NCBI GenBank assembly: GCA_902492755.1
Contig: CABUNB010000003.1
Span: 1-64,000, forward strand
Reading direction: 5' to 3'
DNA length: 64,000 nt
From: an uncultured Collinsella sp.
GTDB lineage: Bacteria; Actinomycetota; Coriobacteriia; Coriobacteriales; Coriobacteriaceae
The notes under the pieces were generated by a model, which was not told where the DNA came from, ran no database searches, and worked only from the letters and a program-made list of their open reading frames with translations. The stretch's first letter is position 1; every line of letters starts with the position of its first letter. A program made the translations under genes and the position numbers. Positions 34,727 to 42,896 of the stretch are shown here, in pieces.

Positions 34727-36586
34727 TCACTGGGCGAACTGGCTGCGGTAGAGCTCGGCATAGAAGCCGTCTGCCGCCAGCAGCTCGTCGTGCGTGCCGC
34801 GCTCGATAATTTCGCCGTCGCGCATCACCAGAATGCAGTCGGCGTTGCGGATGGTGCTCAGGCGGTGCGCCACGACAAAGCTTGTGCGGCCGGCCATGAG
34901 CTCGTCGAATGCCGCCTGAACCTGCAGCTCGGTGCGGGTATCGATGCTCGAGGTCGCCTCGTCCAGCAGCAGAATCGCCGGGTCGGTGAGCATGACGCGC
35001 GCGATGCACAGCAGCTGTTTTTGACCCTGGCTAAACGTGCCGCCGTCCTCGCCAATCACCGTATCGTAGCCGCCTGGCAGCTGAACGATAAACTTGTGCG
35101 CATGCGCGCGCTTGGCGGCTTCGATAACTTGTTCGCGCGTAGCATCGGGACAACCGTAGGCGATGTTTTCGGCCACGGTGCCCTCGAACAGCCAGGTATC
35201 TTGCAACACCATGCCAAAGGCGCGGCGCAGGCTTGCGCGCGTGTAGTCACGCGAGGAACGGCCATCGACCGCAATGCGACCGGCATCGATATCGTAAAAA
35301 CGCAGCAGCAAATTGATGAGCGTTGTCTTGCCGCAGCCCGTAGGACCGACCAGGGCAAAGCGCATGCCGGGCTTAGCCTCGATGCAGATATCCTGCAGCA
35401 GTTTGCGGTCGGGAACGTAGCTAAAGTCCACGTGCTCAAAGGTCACCTCACCCTGCGGGGCGGCAAGTTCCACGGCATCCGCCGCATCGGGCTCCTGCTC
35501 GCGCGCATCGAGCAGCGCAAACATGCGGCGCGCCGAAGCATACGCCGTCTGGATTTGTGTGATGACGTTGGTGACCTCGTTGAATGGCTTTGTGTACTGG
35601 TTGGCGTAGGACAGGAAAATCTGCACGCCGCCCACCGTAAGCGCCGCCGGCACGCCCGTGATCACGCCCACGCAACCGATCACGGCGACCACGGCATAGA
35701 TGATGTTGTTGATAAAGCGCGTACCGGGATTGGAAAGCGAGCCCATAAACTGCGCGCGCTCACCTGCCGTATAGAGCTCGGCGTTAAGGGCATCGAAGCG
35801 CTGCTGAGCGTGCGGGCCGTAGGCGAAGGCGTCCACGAGCTTTTGCTCACCCACATACTCCTCGATATGACCGCCAAGCTGGCCTTGGATGCGCTGCTGT
35901 GCCGTAAAGCTCTTGTTGGAAAGCTTGGCGATGGCGCCGGCTGCAAAAATGGAAAGCGGCGTGACGAGCACCACCACAAGCGTCATGGTCAGGTTAATGG
36001 AGAGCATAAACGCGAGCGTGCCAACGATGGTGATGACGCCGGTAAAGAGCTGGGTAAAGCCCTGCAGCAGACCATCGCCCACCTGATCGACGTCGTTGAC
36101 CACGCGGCTCATAAGGTCGCCGTGGGCATGGCTGTCGATAAAGCTGAGCGACATGCGGCTGAGCTTGTCGCTCGCCTCCACGCGCATGTCGCGCACCGTT
36201 TCGTAGGACAGGCGGTTGACGCAGTAGCCCTGCAGCCACTGGAAGGCCGCCGCGCCCACCACGACAATCGCGAGCTTGGTAACGAGCGGCAGCAGCGCGT
36301 CAAAGTCCACCTGCCCGGCGGCAACGATGAGGTCGATGCCCTCGCCGATGAGGATGGGCGTGTAGAGCTGCAAGATCACCGAGATGGCAGCGCTCACAAA
36401 CGACGCCGTAAACGAAATGCGATGCGGACGGACGTAGCACAGCAGGCGGCGAGTTACCGCGCCCACGGGGTAGCGCTCGGGGTCGCCAGGCTGACGCGGG
36501 CCGTCACCCAAGTCGTTGAGGCTATCGTTGCCGGACACGTTGGCCGTCATCGTGGCGACCGAACCGGAAGAAGTATACGGATTCAT
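34727..36586 (-). CDS. ABC exporter half-transporter, catalytic-site subunit (pair 2)
   Basis: 619-residue half-transporter, second gene of the pair. AAAGGAGGG lies 8 bp before the ATG, which directly follows the stop of the upstream partner. Membrane domain about 60-345; NBD with Walker A GPTGCGKTT (K420), signature FSQGQ, Walker B LLLDEATSSID with the catalytic Glu. The N-terminus has about 55 polar residues before the first membrane segment. As in the other two pairs the canonical Glu is combined with a non-canonical SQGQ signature. Substrate unknown. Confidence 0.92.
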   Translation of the reverse strand: MNPYTSSGSVATMTANVSGNDSLNDLGDGPRQPGDPERYPVGAVTRRLLCYVRPHRISFTASFVSAAISVILQLYTPILIGEGIDLIVAAGQVDFDALLPLVTKLAIVVVGAAAFQWLQGYCVNRLSYETVRDMRVEASDKLSRMSLSFIDSHAHGDLMSRVVNDVDQVGDGLLQGFTQLFTGVITIVGTLAFMLSINLTMTLVVVLVTPLSIFAAGAIAKLSNKSFTAQQRIQGQLGGHIEEYVGEQKLVDAFAYGPHAQQRFDALNAELYTAGERAQFMGSLSNPGTRFINNIIYAVVAVIGCVGVITGVPAALTVGGVQIFLSYANQYTKPFNEVTNVITQIQTAYASARRMFALLDAREQEPDAADAVELAAPQGEVTFEHVDFSYVPDRKLLQDICIEAKPGMRFALVGPTGCGKTTLINLLLRFYDIDAGRIAVDGRSSRDYTRASLRRAFGMVLQDTWLFEGTVAENIAYGCPDATREQVIEAAKRAHAHKFIVQLPGGYDTVIGEDGGTFSQGQKQLLCIARVMLTDPAILLLDEATSSIDTRTELQVQAAFDELMAGRTSFVVAHRLSTIRNADCILVMRDGEIIERGTHDELLAADGFYAELYRSQFAQ

Positions 36587-38449
36587 TTAGCAGCCCTCCT
36601 TTGCGCAAGTGGATGCCGGGGCGGGCACGGGGCTTGGGGCGAGCGCGGGCGCTGCGCCCCCCTGCTGACCCTCGAGCTCCTCGCGACGCAGCTGCGACTG
36701 GCAGATCTCGCGGTAGAGCTGGCAGGTCGCGTACAGCTCATCGTGCGCGCCCAGGCCCGCGACCGAACCGTGATCGAGCACGCAGATCATGTCGGCATCG
36801 CGCACGGTCGAGACGCGCTGGCTCACGATCACCGTGGTCAGTGGGAGCCCGCCCGCGGCGGCACCGCGTACGCTGCGCTCGCGGATGGCGTGGCGAAGCG
36901 CCGCGTCGGTCTTAAAGTCGAGCGCCGAGGCGGAGTCGTCCATAATCAGGATTTGCGGCGAGCCAACCAGAGCACGCGCAATGGTCAGGCGCTGGCGCTG
37001 ACCGCCGCTGAAGTTCTTGCCGCCCGCCTCGACCGGTGCGTCCAGGCCTTGGGGCTTGTTGCGCACGAATTCGCTGGCCTGCGCCATATCGAGCGCCGCC
37101 CAGAGCTCCTCGTCGGTCGCCGCCTCGTCGCGCCAGGTCAGGTTGCTGCGGATAGTGCCGCTCACCAGCGACGCGCGCTGAGGAACGGTCGCGACCACAC
37201 GGCGCAGCTGGTCGAGCGGCCAGGTGCGCACGTCGGCGCCCATCACGTTCACGCTGCCGGTGCCCGCATCGTACAGGCGCGGGATAAGCGAGACGAGCGT
37301 GGACTTGCCGCTGCCCGTGCCGCCGATGATGCCGAGTGTTTTGCCCAGCGGGAGTTCCAGCGTCACATCGCTCACGGCATTTGCCGCGCCCACGCCAAAC
37401 GAAAAGCTCGCATGGTCAAAGCTCAGCGCGGAGACCGGGGCGTCGACGTCCGTCGCCGGTGCCTGGGGCAGTGCGACCGGCTCGTTGCCCTCGTCAGCGA
37501 TGCTCGGCACGCAATTGAGCACCTCGTTGATACGCGACGCACTGGCGCTCGCCTTGGTAAAGACCACGACCAGGTTGGCGACGTACACGATGGAAGTGAG
37601 CGTCTGCGTCATGTAGTTCACAAACGCCATGACCTGGCCCTGCGTAAGCTCACCCACGTTGACCTGGATGCCGCCCACCCACAGGATGGCACACACGCCC
37701 AGGTTCATCACCAAAAACGTTACGGGGTTAAGGATCGACGAGAGCTTGCCCACCGCGATGGCGACATGCGCCTGATCGTCGGCGGCTTGGGCAAAGCGCT
37801 CACGCTCGTGATCTTCGCGTACAAAGGCGCGAACCACGCGAGCGCCCGAAAGCCCCTCGCGGCAAATGAGCGCAATGCGGTCGAGCTTTGCCTGCAGCTG
37901 CTTGTAATACGGAATGCAGCGCGCCATGACAAACCAAAACACCAGGCCGATGGCGGGCGTGCAGATCAAAAAGATCATGCCGAGCTTAAGGTCGATGGCA
38001 AGGGCCGCGACCATGGAGCCCACCGCCAGGAAGGGCCAGCGAATGAGCATGCGCACGCCCAGCGCCACAGCGAGCTGCACCTGGTTGACATCGTTGGTGA
38101 TACGCGTGATGAGCGACGGCGTGCCAAAGCGGTCGAGCTCGGCATAGCTCAGCTTATTGATGTGCTCGTAGAGCGCGCCGCGGATGTCGGTGCCCATGCC
38201 CTGCGAGGTGAGCGCCGCCATCTTTTGGCAGACGAGCGTAAACGAGATGCCGATCACAGCCATGGCGGCGAGCACCACGCCGTAACGGACGACGGCGTTC
38301 ACATCGTGCGCGCCGACGCCCTTATCAATCATCTGGGCAATCACCAGCGGCGTAAGCAGGTCAAAGATCACTTCGATCAACTTGCACGCAGGGCCAATCA
38401 CCATATATCGGCGAAACTTGCCACCAAAACGCCTGAGCAACTCAATCAT
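36587..38449 (-). CDS. ABC exporter half-transporter, degenerate-site subunit (pair 2)
   Basis: 620-residue first gene of the pair. The ATG at 38449 follows AGGGAGC; an upstream TTG has no proper site. NBD motifs: Walker A GGTGSGKST (K382), signature FSGGQ, Walker B LIMDDSASALD with Asp in place of the catalytic Glu. The C-terminus ends in a Pro/Ala-rich tail with a terminal Cys region. Unlike pairs 1 and 3 no MarR gene precedes it; upstream is a non-coding stretch with a long hairpin and the SRP RNA gene. Confidence 0.92.
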   Translation of the reverse strand: MIELLRRFGGKFRRYMVIGPACKLIEVIFDLLTPLVIAQMIDKGVGAHDVNAVVRYGVVLAAMAVIGISFTLVCQKMAALTSQGMGTDIRGALYEHINKLSYAELDRFGTPSLITRITNDVNQVQLAVALGVRMLIRWPFLAVGSMVAALAIDLKLGMIFLICTPAIGLVFWFVMARCIPYYKQLQAKLDRIALICREGLSGARVVRAFVREDHERERFAQAADDQAHVAIAVGKLSSILNPVTFLVMNLGVCAILWVGGIQVNVGELTQGQVMAFVNYMTQTLTSIVYVANLVVVFTKASASASRINEVLNCVPSIADEGNEPVALPQAPATDVDAPVSALSFDHASFSFGVGAANAVSDVTLELPLGKTLGIIGGTGSGKSTLVSLIPRLYDAGTGSVNVMGADVRTWPLDQLRRVVATVPQRASLVSGTIRSNLTWRDEAATDEELWAALDMAQASEFVRNKPQGLDAPVEAGGKNFSGGQRQRLTIARALVGSPQILIMDDSASALDFKTDAALRHAIRERSVRGAAAGGLPLTTVIVSQRVSTVRDADMICVLDHGSVAGLGAHDELYATCQLYREICQSQLRREELEGQQGGAAPALAPSPVPAPASTCAKEGC

Positions 38450-38669
38450 AACAAGGCGCTCCCTATCATCATCTCTCTTCAATCTGATTCATGATAGTAC
38501 GGAGAGCCCTGGAAATGCGTAAGCAACTCGTTACAGATGTAAGGGCAACGGTCACTAGCGCCCAAGGCACGTAGCAGCCGATGTTTTGGCAACGCCAGCG
38601 AGTTCCACTAAGCACGGGATTGAATTGTTCAGATAAACGCGCCTTTACGGGTGATTTTTGGACGACGGG

Positions 38670-38763
38670 GGCCGGCCGGCGGCGAAGTGTTTGGTAGTCG
38701 AGCGATCCCGCAGGCAAAGCCGAGGACCAGCGAGACACCAAATACCTCGCCGCCGGCCGGGCC
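38670..38763. repeat. Long imperfect inverted repeat beside ffs
   Basis: Arms 38670-38695 and 38737-38763, mostly complementary, with a GGCCGGCCGGCGGCGA outer part and a 41-nt loop. It lies 28 bp beyond the 3' end of the SRP RNA on the minus strand. No T-run. Confidence 0.7.
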
Positions 38764-38790
38764 ATGTCGCGGCACCAAAAAGCGCCCGTG

Positions 38791-38891
38791 CGCTCGATGG
38801 ATTCGGATGCCCGACAGAGGCTCCTTATGGCTGCTTCCTTCCGGACCTGACCAGATTCGGAACATGTCGTCATCCGAACCCATCGAACGCG
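38791..38891 (-). ncRNA. ffs: Small bacterial signal recognition particle RNA (4.5S-like)
   Basis: On the minus strand the conserved SRP domain IV reads GGTCAGGTCCGGAAGGAAGC, with the GGAA tetraloop and the internal loop that binds Ffh. The terminal strands pair: GATGGGTTCGGATG near the 5' end with CATCCGAATCCATC near the 3' end, giving one rod of about 100 nt without an Alu domain. The mature ends are judged from the pairing limits and may be off by a few bases. It is needed for co-translational membrane targeting. Confidence 0.93.
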
Positions 38892-38944
38892 CTAGGCGCT
38901 CGGTATATCTTACCTGCTCCCGCCCGATGGGGCAAGATAGCTAA

Positions 38945-39013
38945 TTTGGAACGGGGCTTTTTGACTACTCGGGCAATCAGATCGACAAGTAGCCAAAATA
39001 GCCCCGTTCCAAA
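38945..39013. repeat. Inverted repeat, diverged copy of 9403-9510
   Basis: Arms 38945-38968 and 38989-39013 share TTTGGAACGGGGCT with 9403-9510 (TTTGGGACGGGGCT). Read on the minus strand it follows the 160-bp element 39033-39192, the same order as at 9217-9510. Confidence 0.8.
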
Positions 39014-39032
39014 AAGACTGGTCTGACGCTGC

Positions 39033-39192
39033 GCCACGAAAAGGGCCTATCTACTACGTTTTGGTCGCAGGGGTCAACCATAGCGTGCTTTTTCGAAAAG
39101 CGGCAAGCTCTCTACCTGCTGTTTTTATTTCCCAAATTCCGGGATGGTCGAGGGCACCCGGTTAAACGTAGTAGATGGTCGCCTTTCGTGGC
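39033..39192 (-). repeat. 160-bp dispersed element, copy 2
   Basis: Outer arms GCCACGAAA / TTTCGTGGC and inner arms ATCTACTACGTTT / AAACGTAGTAGAT (39164-39176), exactly 160 bp like copy 1. Its reverse complement aligns with 9217-9376 through the whole interior (ACCAT, CAGGTAGA, GCTTGCCG, TTTTCG, TATGGT). With ffs and the hairpins around it, it accounts for most of the 878-bp gap 38450-39327. Confidence 0.8.
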
Positions 39193-39245
39193 AGGCGGTC
39201 CGGCTCGAGACCCAAGGTAGCCAACCTCGAATGGCCATTCTCGAA

Positions 39246-39310
39246 GTTGCGGTGGAATACGGACTGAATTGGCACCTTAAAGGCAAAAACACTCCGTATT
39301 TCACCGCAAC
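39246..39310. repeat. 65-bp inverted repeat, copy 2
   Basis: Same arms as 20783-20847 (39246-39262 and 39294-39310), with an unrelated loop of the same length. It lies after the 3' end of the tadA fusion gene. Confidence 0.85.
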
Positions 39311-39327
39311 TTATAGAGAGATGGGTT

Positions 39328-41109
39328 TTAGAGGCGGGCGAGGTCGTAGGATCGAGCGGCTGCTTCGCCGGCGCAAATGAGGTTGGCTGTGGCTTCTTGC
39401 GGATCGAGTGCCTGTTCCAGGTCCATGGGCTTGCGACAGATCGGCAAAACCAAGTCAATACCCTGCTCATGCACCGCATCCAGGTTGTCGGCACGACCGC
39501 CCACGATGGCGGCTACCGGCTTGCCATATCGCTTGGCGCGACGCGCCACGCCCACCGGCGCCTTTCCAGCGGCGGACTGTTCATCCATATTACCCTCGCC
39601 TGTAATGACCAGGTCGACATCGCGCACGCGCTCGTCAAACCCCACGAGGTCGAGCACCGTCTCCACGCCCGAGCGCAACTCGGCACCGAGCGCCAACAGT
39701 GCTGCTCCCAGACCACCGGCGGCACCAGCGCCGGGCACGCCGAGCACCGAGCCAAATGTCCGTGCATCCTCGGGCACGCGCAGCAACCCCTGAGCCCGCA
39801 CCCTAGCAATCGCCGTATCGAGCAGGCGGCCGTAGCCGACCATCCAACTGTCGTACCTGTGAAGTGCCTCGGCGTCATCTCTCGGCAGACCCTTCTGCCC
39901 ACCGAACACTGTCAGCGCGCCGCGACGCCCCACGAGTGGGTTCTCGACATCGGAAAGCACCACGATGTGTGCGCCATTCAGCGCCCGAAGCGCCGGCACC
40001 AAATCGATACTCGCCACGTGTTCAAGGCCCACAAGACCGGGGGCGACATCGCAGCCCTGATCATCGACCACACGCGCGCCCAGCGCCTGCAGCATGCCGG
40101 CGCCGCCATCGTTGGTGGCACTGCCGCCCAAGCCAATATAGATAGTCTTTGCACCCGCGCGAACCGCGCGAAGCATGAGCTCGCCCACGCCATAGGTTGT
40201 GGCCGCCAACGCCGTCGACTCCGTGCAAGGTGAGTACCCAATACCCGCCGCCTCGGCCATCTCAATTACAGCCGACTCGTGCCCGCCGTCCACCAGCATC
40301 CGGGCAGACACGCGGTCGCCCAAGGGGCCTACCACCTCGCAGGTCGAGAGCTCGCCACCACGCGCGGCAACGGCGTCGAGCGTTCCCTCGCCACCATCTG
40401 CCAGCGGCAACGTGCGAACCTCGGCATCGGGCCACACACGGCGCACGCCTTCGGCAACGGCCGCCTCCGCCTGTGCACTCGAAACGCTGCCCTTAAAGGA
40501 GTCGATCGCCAGCAGCACACGGCGGGGCCGACGGCACGCGGGGCCAAAGTCAACCGCCGCGCCAGCATCCTCTTCGGCACACGCGAGCGCCTCAGCGTGA
40601 GCGGCATGTGCCTCAAGATCGGCCCCGCAACCGCAATCAGCGCCACCCTCACCACGCAATCCACCAAAATAGTTACTCAGCAGCTCGCGACACTCATCCG
40701 CCAGCACGCCGGCCGTCACGTTAAACCGATGATTCAGGCGCGAGTCGGCATTCAGGTCATACAGCGAACCCAGCGCGCCCGCCTTGGCATCAGCCGCGCC
40801 ATACACGCAGCGCCCCACGCGCGCGTTGACCATAAGCCCCGCGCACATGCAGCAGGGCTCAAGCGTCACATAGACCGTGCAATCGGAAAGGCGCCAGCGA
40901 CCGAGCGACCGAGCGGCAGCGCACAGGGCCGCGAACTCTGCATGCGCCGAAGGGTCCTGATCGAGCTCGCGACGATTATGCGCCCGCGCGACGATCTCAC
41001 CCGTGCGCACCACCACAGCGCCAATGGGCACTTCGCCCACCGCGGCGGCGGCGCGCGCCTCGGCCAGCGCCTCGCGCATGAACTTCTCGTCGATTTCGGT
41101 GATCGTCAT
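39328..41109 (-). CDS. tadA: Fusion of tRNA adenosine deaminase (TadA) and type 1 glycerate kinase
   Basis: 593 residues with two unrelated enzymes in one frame. Residues 1-150 are a complete TadA: HAE with His56 and catalytic Glu58, PCCMC with zinc ligands Cys86 and Cys89, and the C-terminal NHRFNV segment. TadA makes inosine at the tRNA wobble position. After a linker of about 45 residues rich in Ala, Glu, Cys and His, residues 197-593 are a GlxK-type glycerate kinase (DSFKGS at 203-208, LPLADGGEGTLD, IGLGGSATNDGGAG, ITGEGNMDEQS), complete to its usual end. The ATG at 41109 follows GGGAAGG. No stop or internal ribosome binding site was found between the domains. A sequencing error is unlikely because the joining region is in frame throughout. 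Confidence 0.9.
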   Translation of the reverse strand: MTITEIDEKFMREALAEARAAAAVGEVPIGAVVVRTGEIVARAHNRRELDQDPSAHAEFAALCAAARSLGRWRLSDCTVYVTLEPCCMCAGLMVNARVGRCVYGAADAKAGALGSLYDLNADSRLNHRFNVTAGVLADECRELLSNYFGGLRGEGGADCGCGADLEAHAAHAEALACAEEDAGAAVDFGPACRRPRRVLLAIDSFKGSVSSAQAEAAVAEGVRRVWPDAEVRTLPLADGGEGTLDAVAARGGELSTCEVVGPLGDRVSARMLVDGGHESAVIEMAEAAGIGYSPCTESTALAATTYGVGELMLRAVRAGAKTIYIGLGGSATNDGGAGMLQALGARVVDDQGCDVAPGLVGLEHVASIDLVPALRALNGAHIVVLSDVENPLVGRRGALTVFGGQKGLPRDDAEALHRYDSWMVGYGRLLDTAIARVRAQGLLRVPEDARTFGSVLGVPGAGAAGGLGAALLALGAELRSGVETVLDLVGFDERVRDVDLVITGEGNMDEQSAAGKAPVGVARRAKRYGKPVAAIVGGRADNLDAVHEQGIDLVLPICRKPMDLEQALDPQEATANLICAGEAAARSYDLARL

Positions 41110-41160
41110 CGTTCGCCTTCCCTGTTGCAAATTCAAAACGATGCTATCATTACGACTCAC

Positions 41161-41250
41161 GGAGAGATGGCAGAGCGGTTGAATGCGGCGGTCTTGAAAA
41201 CCGTTGAGCGCGAGAGCGTTCCGGGGGTTCGAATCCCCCTCTCTCCGCCA
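41161..41250 (+). tRNA. tRNA-Ser (UGA)
   Basis: 90-nt class II tRNA with acceptor stem GGAGAGA / TCTCTCC, long variable arm, TTCGAAT T-loop, and encoded CCA end. The anticodon TGA is at 41195-41197 in a CTTGAAA loop closed by GCGGT / ACCGT. Confidence 0.97.
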
Positions 41251-41253
41251 CTT

Positions 41254-41850
41254 CTAGTGATGCACCGGCGTCATGGTTCGCTCAAACAGCGCATCGACCA
41301 CGTCAGCCATCTCGGGTCGACGCTCGAGGTCGTGACCCGACTCCCACCATATCGTGAAAAGTCGAATAATACCGCCGGCGACAAACTCAGACGTCGTCTC
41401 GAGTGACACGGGGGCCAGGGCATCCTCGGCAAGCACGTTCATCACACGCTCGCGGATGGAGCGGGCAATGCGGTCGCAAATAACGTTGGTCAGCATACCC
41501 GACATGCTGCTAGCCAAAATGTTATCCATGAGCTGCTCGTGCGCCAGAATCAAATCCATGGCATCGTCCAAAATCGCGTGTCGAAGCGCGCGCACGTCCT
41601 CGGCAGACACTGCGCCGGCCTCATCGGGCTGTTTTTGCGGCAAGCCCGACATGAGCTCATCGATATAAAAGGCAAAGTAATCGTTCTTGTCGCGAAAGTG
41701 CTTGTAGAACGTCGTGCGGCGAATCATGGCGCGGTCGCACAGCATGGCAACCGTCAGGTCCTCAAAACGATGCTCCTCGAGAAGCTCGGTGAAGGCATCG
41801 AACAGGGCGCGGTAGGTTTTCTTAATGCGAAGGTCCACTGGTATCGCCAT
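41254..41850 (-). CDS. TetR family transcriptional regulator
   Basis: 198-residue repressor. The ATG at 41850 starts MAIPVDLRIKKTYRALFDAF just before the helix-turn-helix (about 10-56, DLTVAMLCDRAMIRRTTFYKHF). The C-terminal ligand domain is all-helical and resembles the TetR_C proteins found with DhaS-type regulators. It is convergent with tRNA-Ser and divergent from lemA, the only protein gene it could share an operator with. Target and ligand unknown. Confidence 0.88.
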   Translation of the reverse strand: MAIPVDLRIKKTYRALFDAFTELLEEHRFEDLTVAMLCDRAMIRRTTFYKHFRDKNDYFAFYIDELMSGLPQKQPDEAGAVSAEDVRALRHAILDDAMDLILAHEQLMDNILASSMSGMLTNVICDRIARSIRERVMNVLAEDALAPVSLETTSEFVAGGIIRLFTIWWESGHDLERRPEMADVVDALFERTMTPVHH

Positions 41851-42049
41851 CCTCAGAGCAAAGACAACACTCGTCAATCTGTCGCATATCTTACACCTGT
41901 ACCTCGCGCGCTTTGCCCCGGTGCCGACCCCGCCGAAAACATAACGCTTGCCGGAAAGTTCGGCACGGCAAAACGTTGCGGGTATACTAGTAGCGTTATA
42001 CCAACGGCAGCTGGCGCATGCCGCCGCGGCCATTCGAAACGGAGACATC

Positions 42050-42601
42050 ATGATTACCGTCATCATCGGCATCGTTGTTGTCATTGCGATTGTCTGCGCC
42101 ATCGCCGGCATCTACAACAACATGGTCACCAAGCGCAATCGCATCGACAACGCGTGGCAGAACATCGACACGCAGCTGCAGCGCCGCAACGACCTGATCC
42201 CCAACCTGGTCGAGACCGTCAAGGGCTACGCCAAGCACGAGCAGGAGACGCTCTCCGCCGTAATCAGCGCGCGCAACACCGCCGTCAAGGCGACCACGCC
42301 CGAGGCCAAGATGGAAGCCGACAACGTGCTGACCGGTGCCCTGCGCCAGCTCTTCGCCGTTGCCGAGTCCTACCCCGACCTTAAGGCAAACACCAACTTT
42401 ACGCAGCTCCAGGCGTCGCTCGAGGATACCGAAAACAAGATTAGCTACGCACGCCAGAGCTACAACGACTGCGTGCTCAGCTACAACAACGCCATCCAGA
42501 CGTTCCCGGCCGTCATCTTTGCCGGCATCTTCCAGTTTAAGGAGCGTCAGGGCTTCGAAGCCGCCGAGGCCGCCCGCCAGGCACCGACCGTCAAGTTCTA
42601 G
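42050..42601 (+). CDS. lemA: LemA family protein
   Basis: 183-residue membrane-anchored protein: an N-terminal membrane segment (3-22) followed by a helical bundle. RIDNAWQNIDTQLQRRNDLIPNLVETVKGY is summarised by its family hallmark RRNDLIPNLV (45-54), and AESYPDLKAN (106-115) is also conserved. CGGAGAC precedes the ATG, and TATACT at 41983-41988 is a likely -10. LemA proteins are structural membrane-associated proteins of unclear role. Ends at the terminator 42639. Confidence 0.93.
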   Translation: MITVIIGIVVVIAIVCAIAGIYNNMVTKRNRIDNAWQNIDTQLQRRNDLIPNLVETVKGYAKHEQETLSAVISARNTAVKATTPEAKMEADNVLTGALRQLFAVAESYPDLKANTNFTQLQASLEDTENKISYARQSYNDCVLSYNNAIQTFPAVIFAGIFQFKERQGFEAAEAARQAPTVKF

Positions 42602-42638
42602 TAAACACGGCCGAGCTTCCGCCAGCACATCGATCCTT

Positions 42639-42672
42639 GGGGTCCAGGGCAATCGTCCTGGACCCCTTCTTT
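42639..42672 (+). terminator. Terminator of lemA
   Basis: Arms GGGGTCCAGG (42639-42648) and CCTGGACCCC (42657-42666), followed by TTCTTTA. A second small stem GCGCGGCC / GGCCGCGC follows at about 42679-42698. Confidence 0.85.
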
Positions 42673-42753
42673 ATAAAAAGCGCGGCCAAAAGGCCGCGCG
42701 CCATCTCTTTATCAGATTTATTATTGCCCGTACGGCGATATCGAGGCAACGCA

Positions 42754-42880
42754 GGCCCGAGGGCAACCTTCCTTTCCGGCGCACTCCGCAGGACGCAAGA
42801 AGCCCTCGCCGCACGAAGTGCGCAGCGAGGGCTTCTTGCATGTCCGAGGACGCGCCGGAAAGGAAGGTTGCCCTCGGGCC
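42754..42880. repeat. 127-bp nested perfect hairpin
   Basis: Outer arms of 29 bp are perfect (42754-42782 and 42852-42880), middle arms GCAAGAAGCCCTCGC / GCGAGGGCTTCTTGC are perfect (42795-42809 and 42825-42839), and the innermost CGCACGAAGTGCG closes the loop. It lies between the convergent lemA and ilvE genes. No T-run. Confidence 0.9.
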
Positions 42881-42896
42881 GAACAGCTATGGCAGC

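Noticed and set aside
34790..38494. A 1234-codon open frame on the plus strand opposite the second exporter pair, and similar long antisense frames at 594-2546, 5851-7962, 18976-20841 and 23850-25637.
   Set aside because: They are third-position shadows of GC-rich genes on the other strand: no ribosome binding site, His/Arg/Gly/Ala-biased composition and no domain. The true genes opposite have full motif sets.
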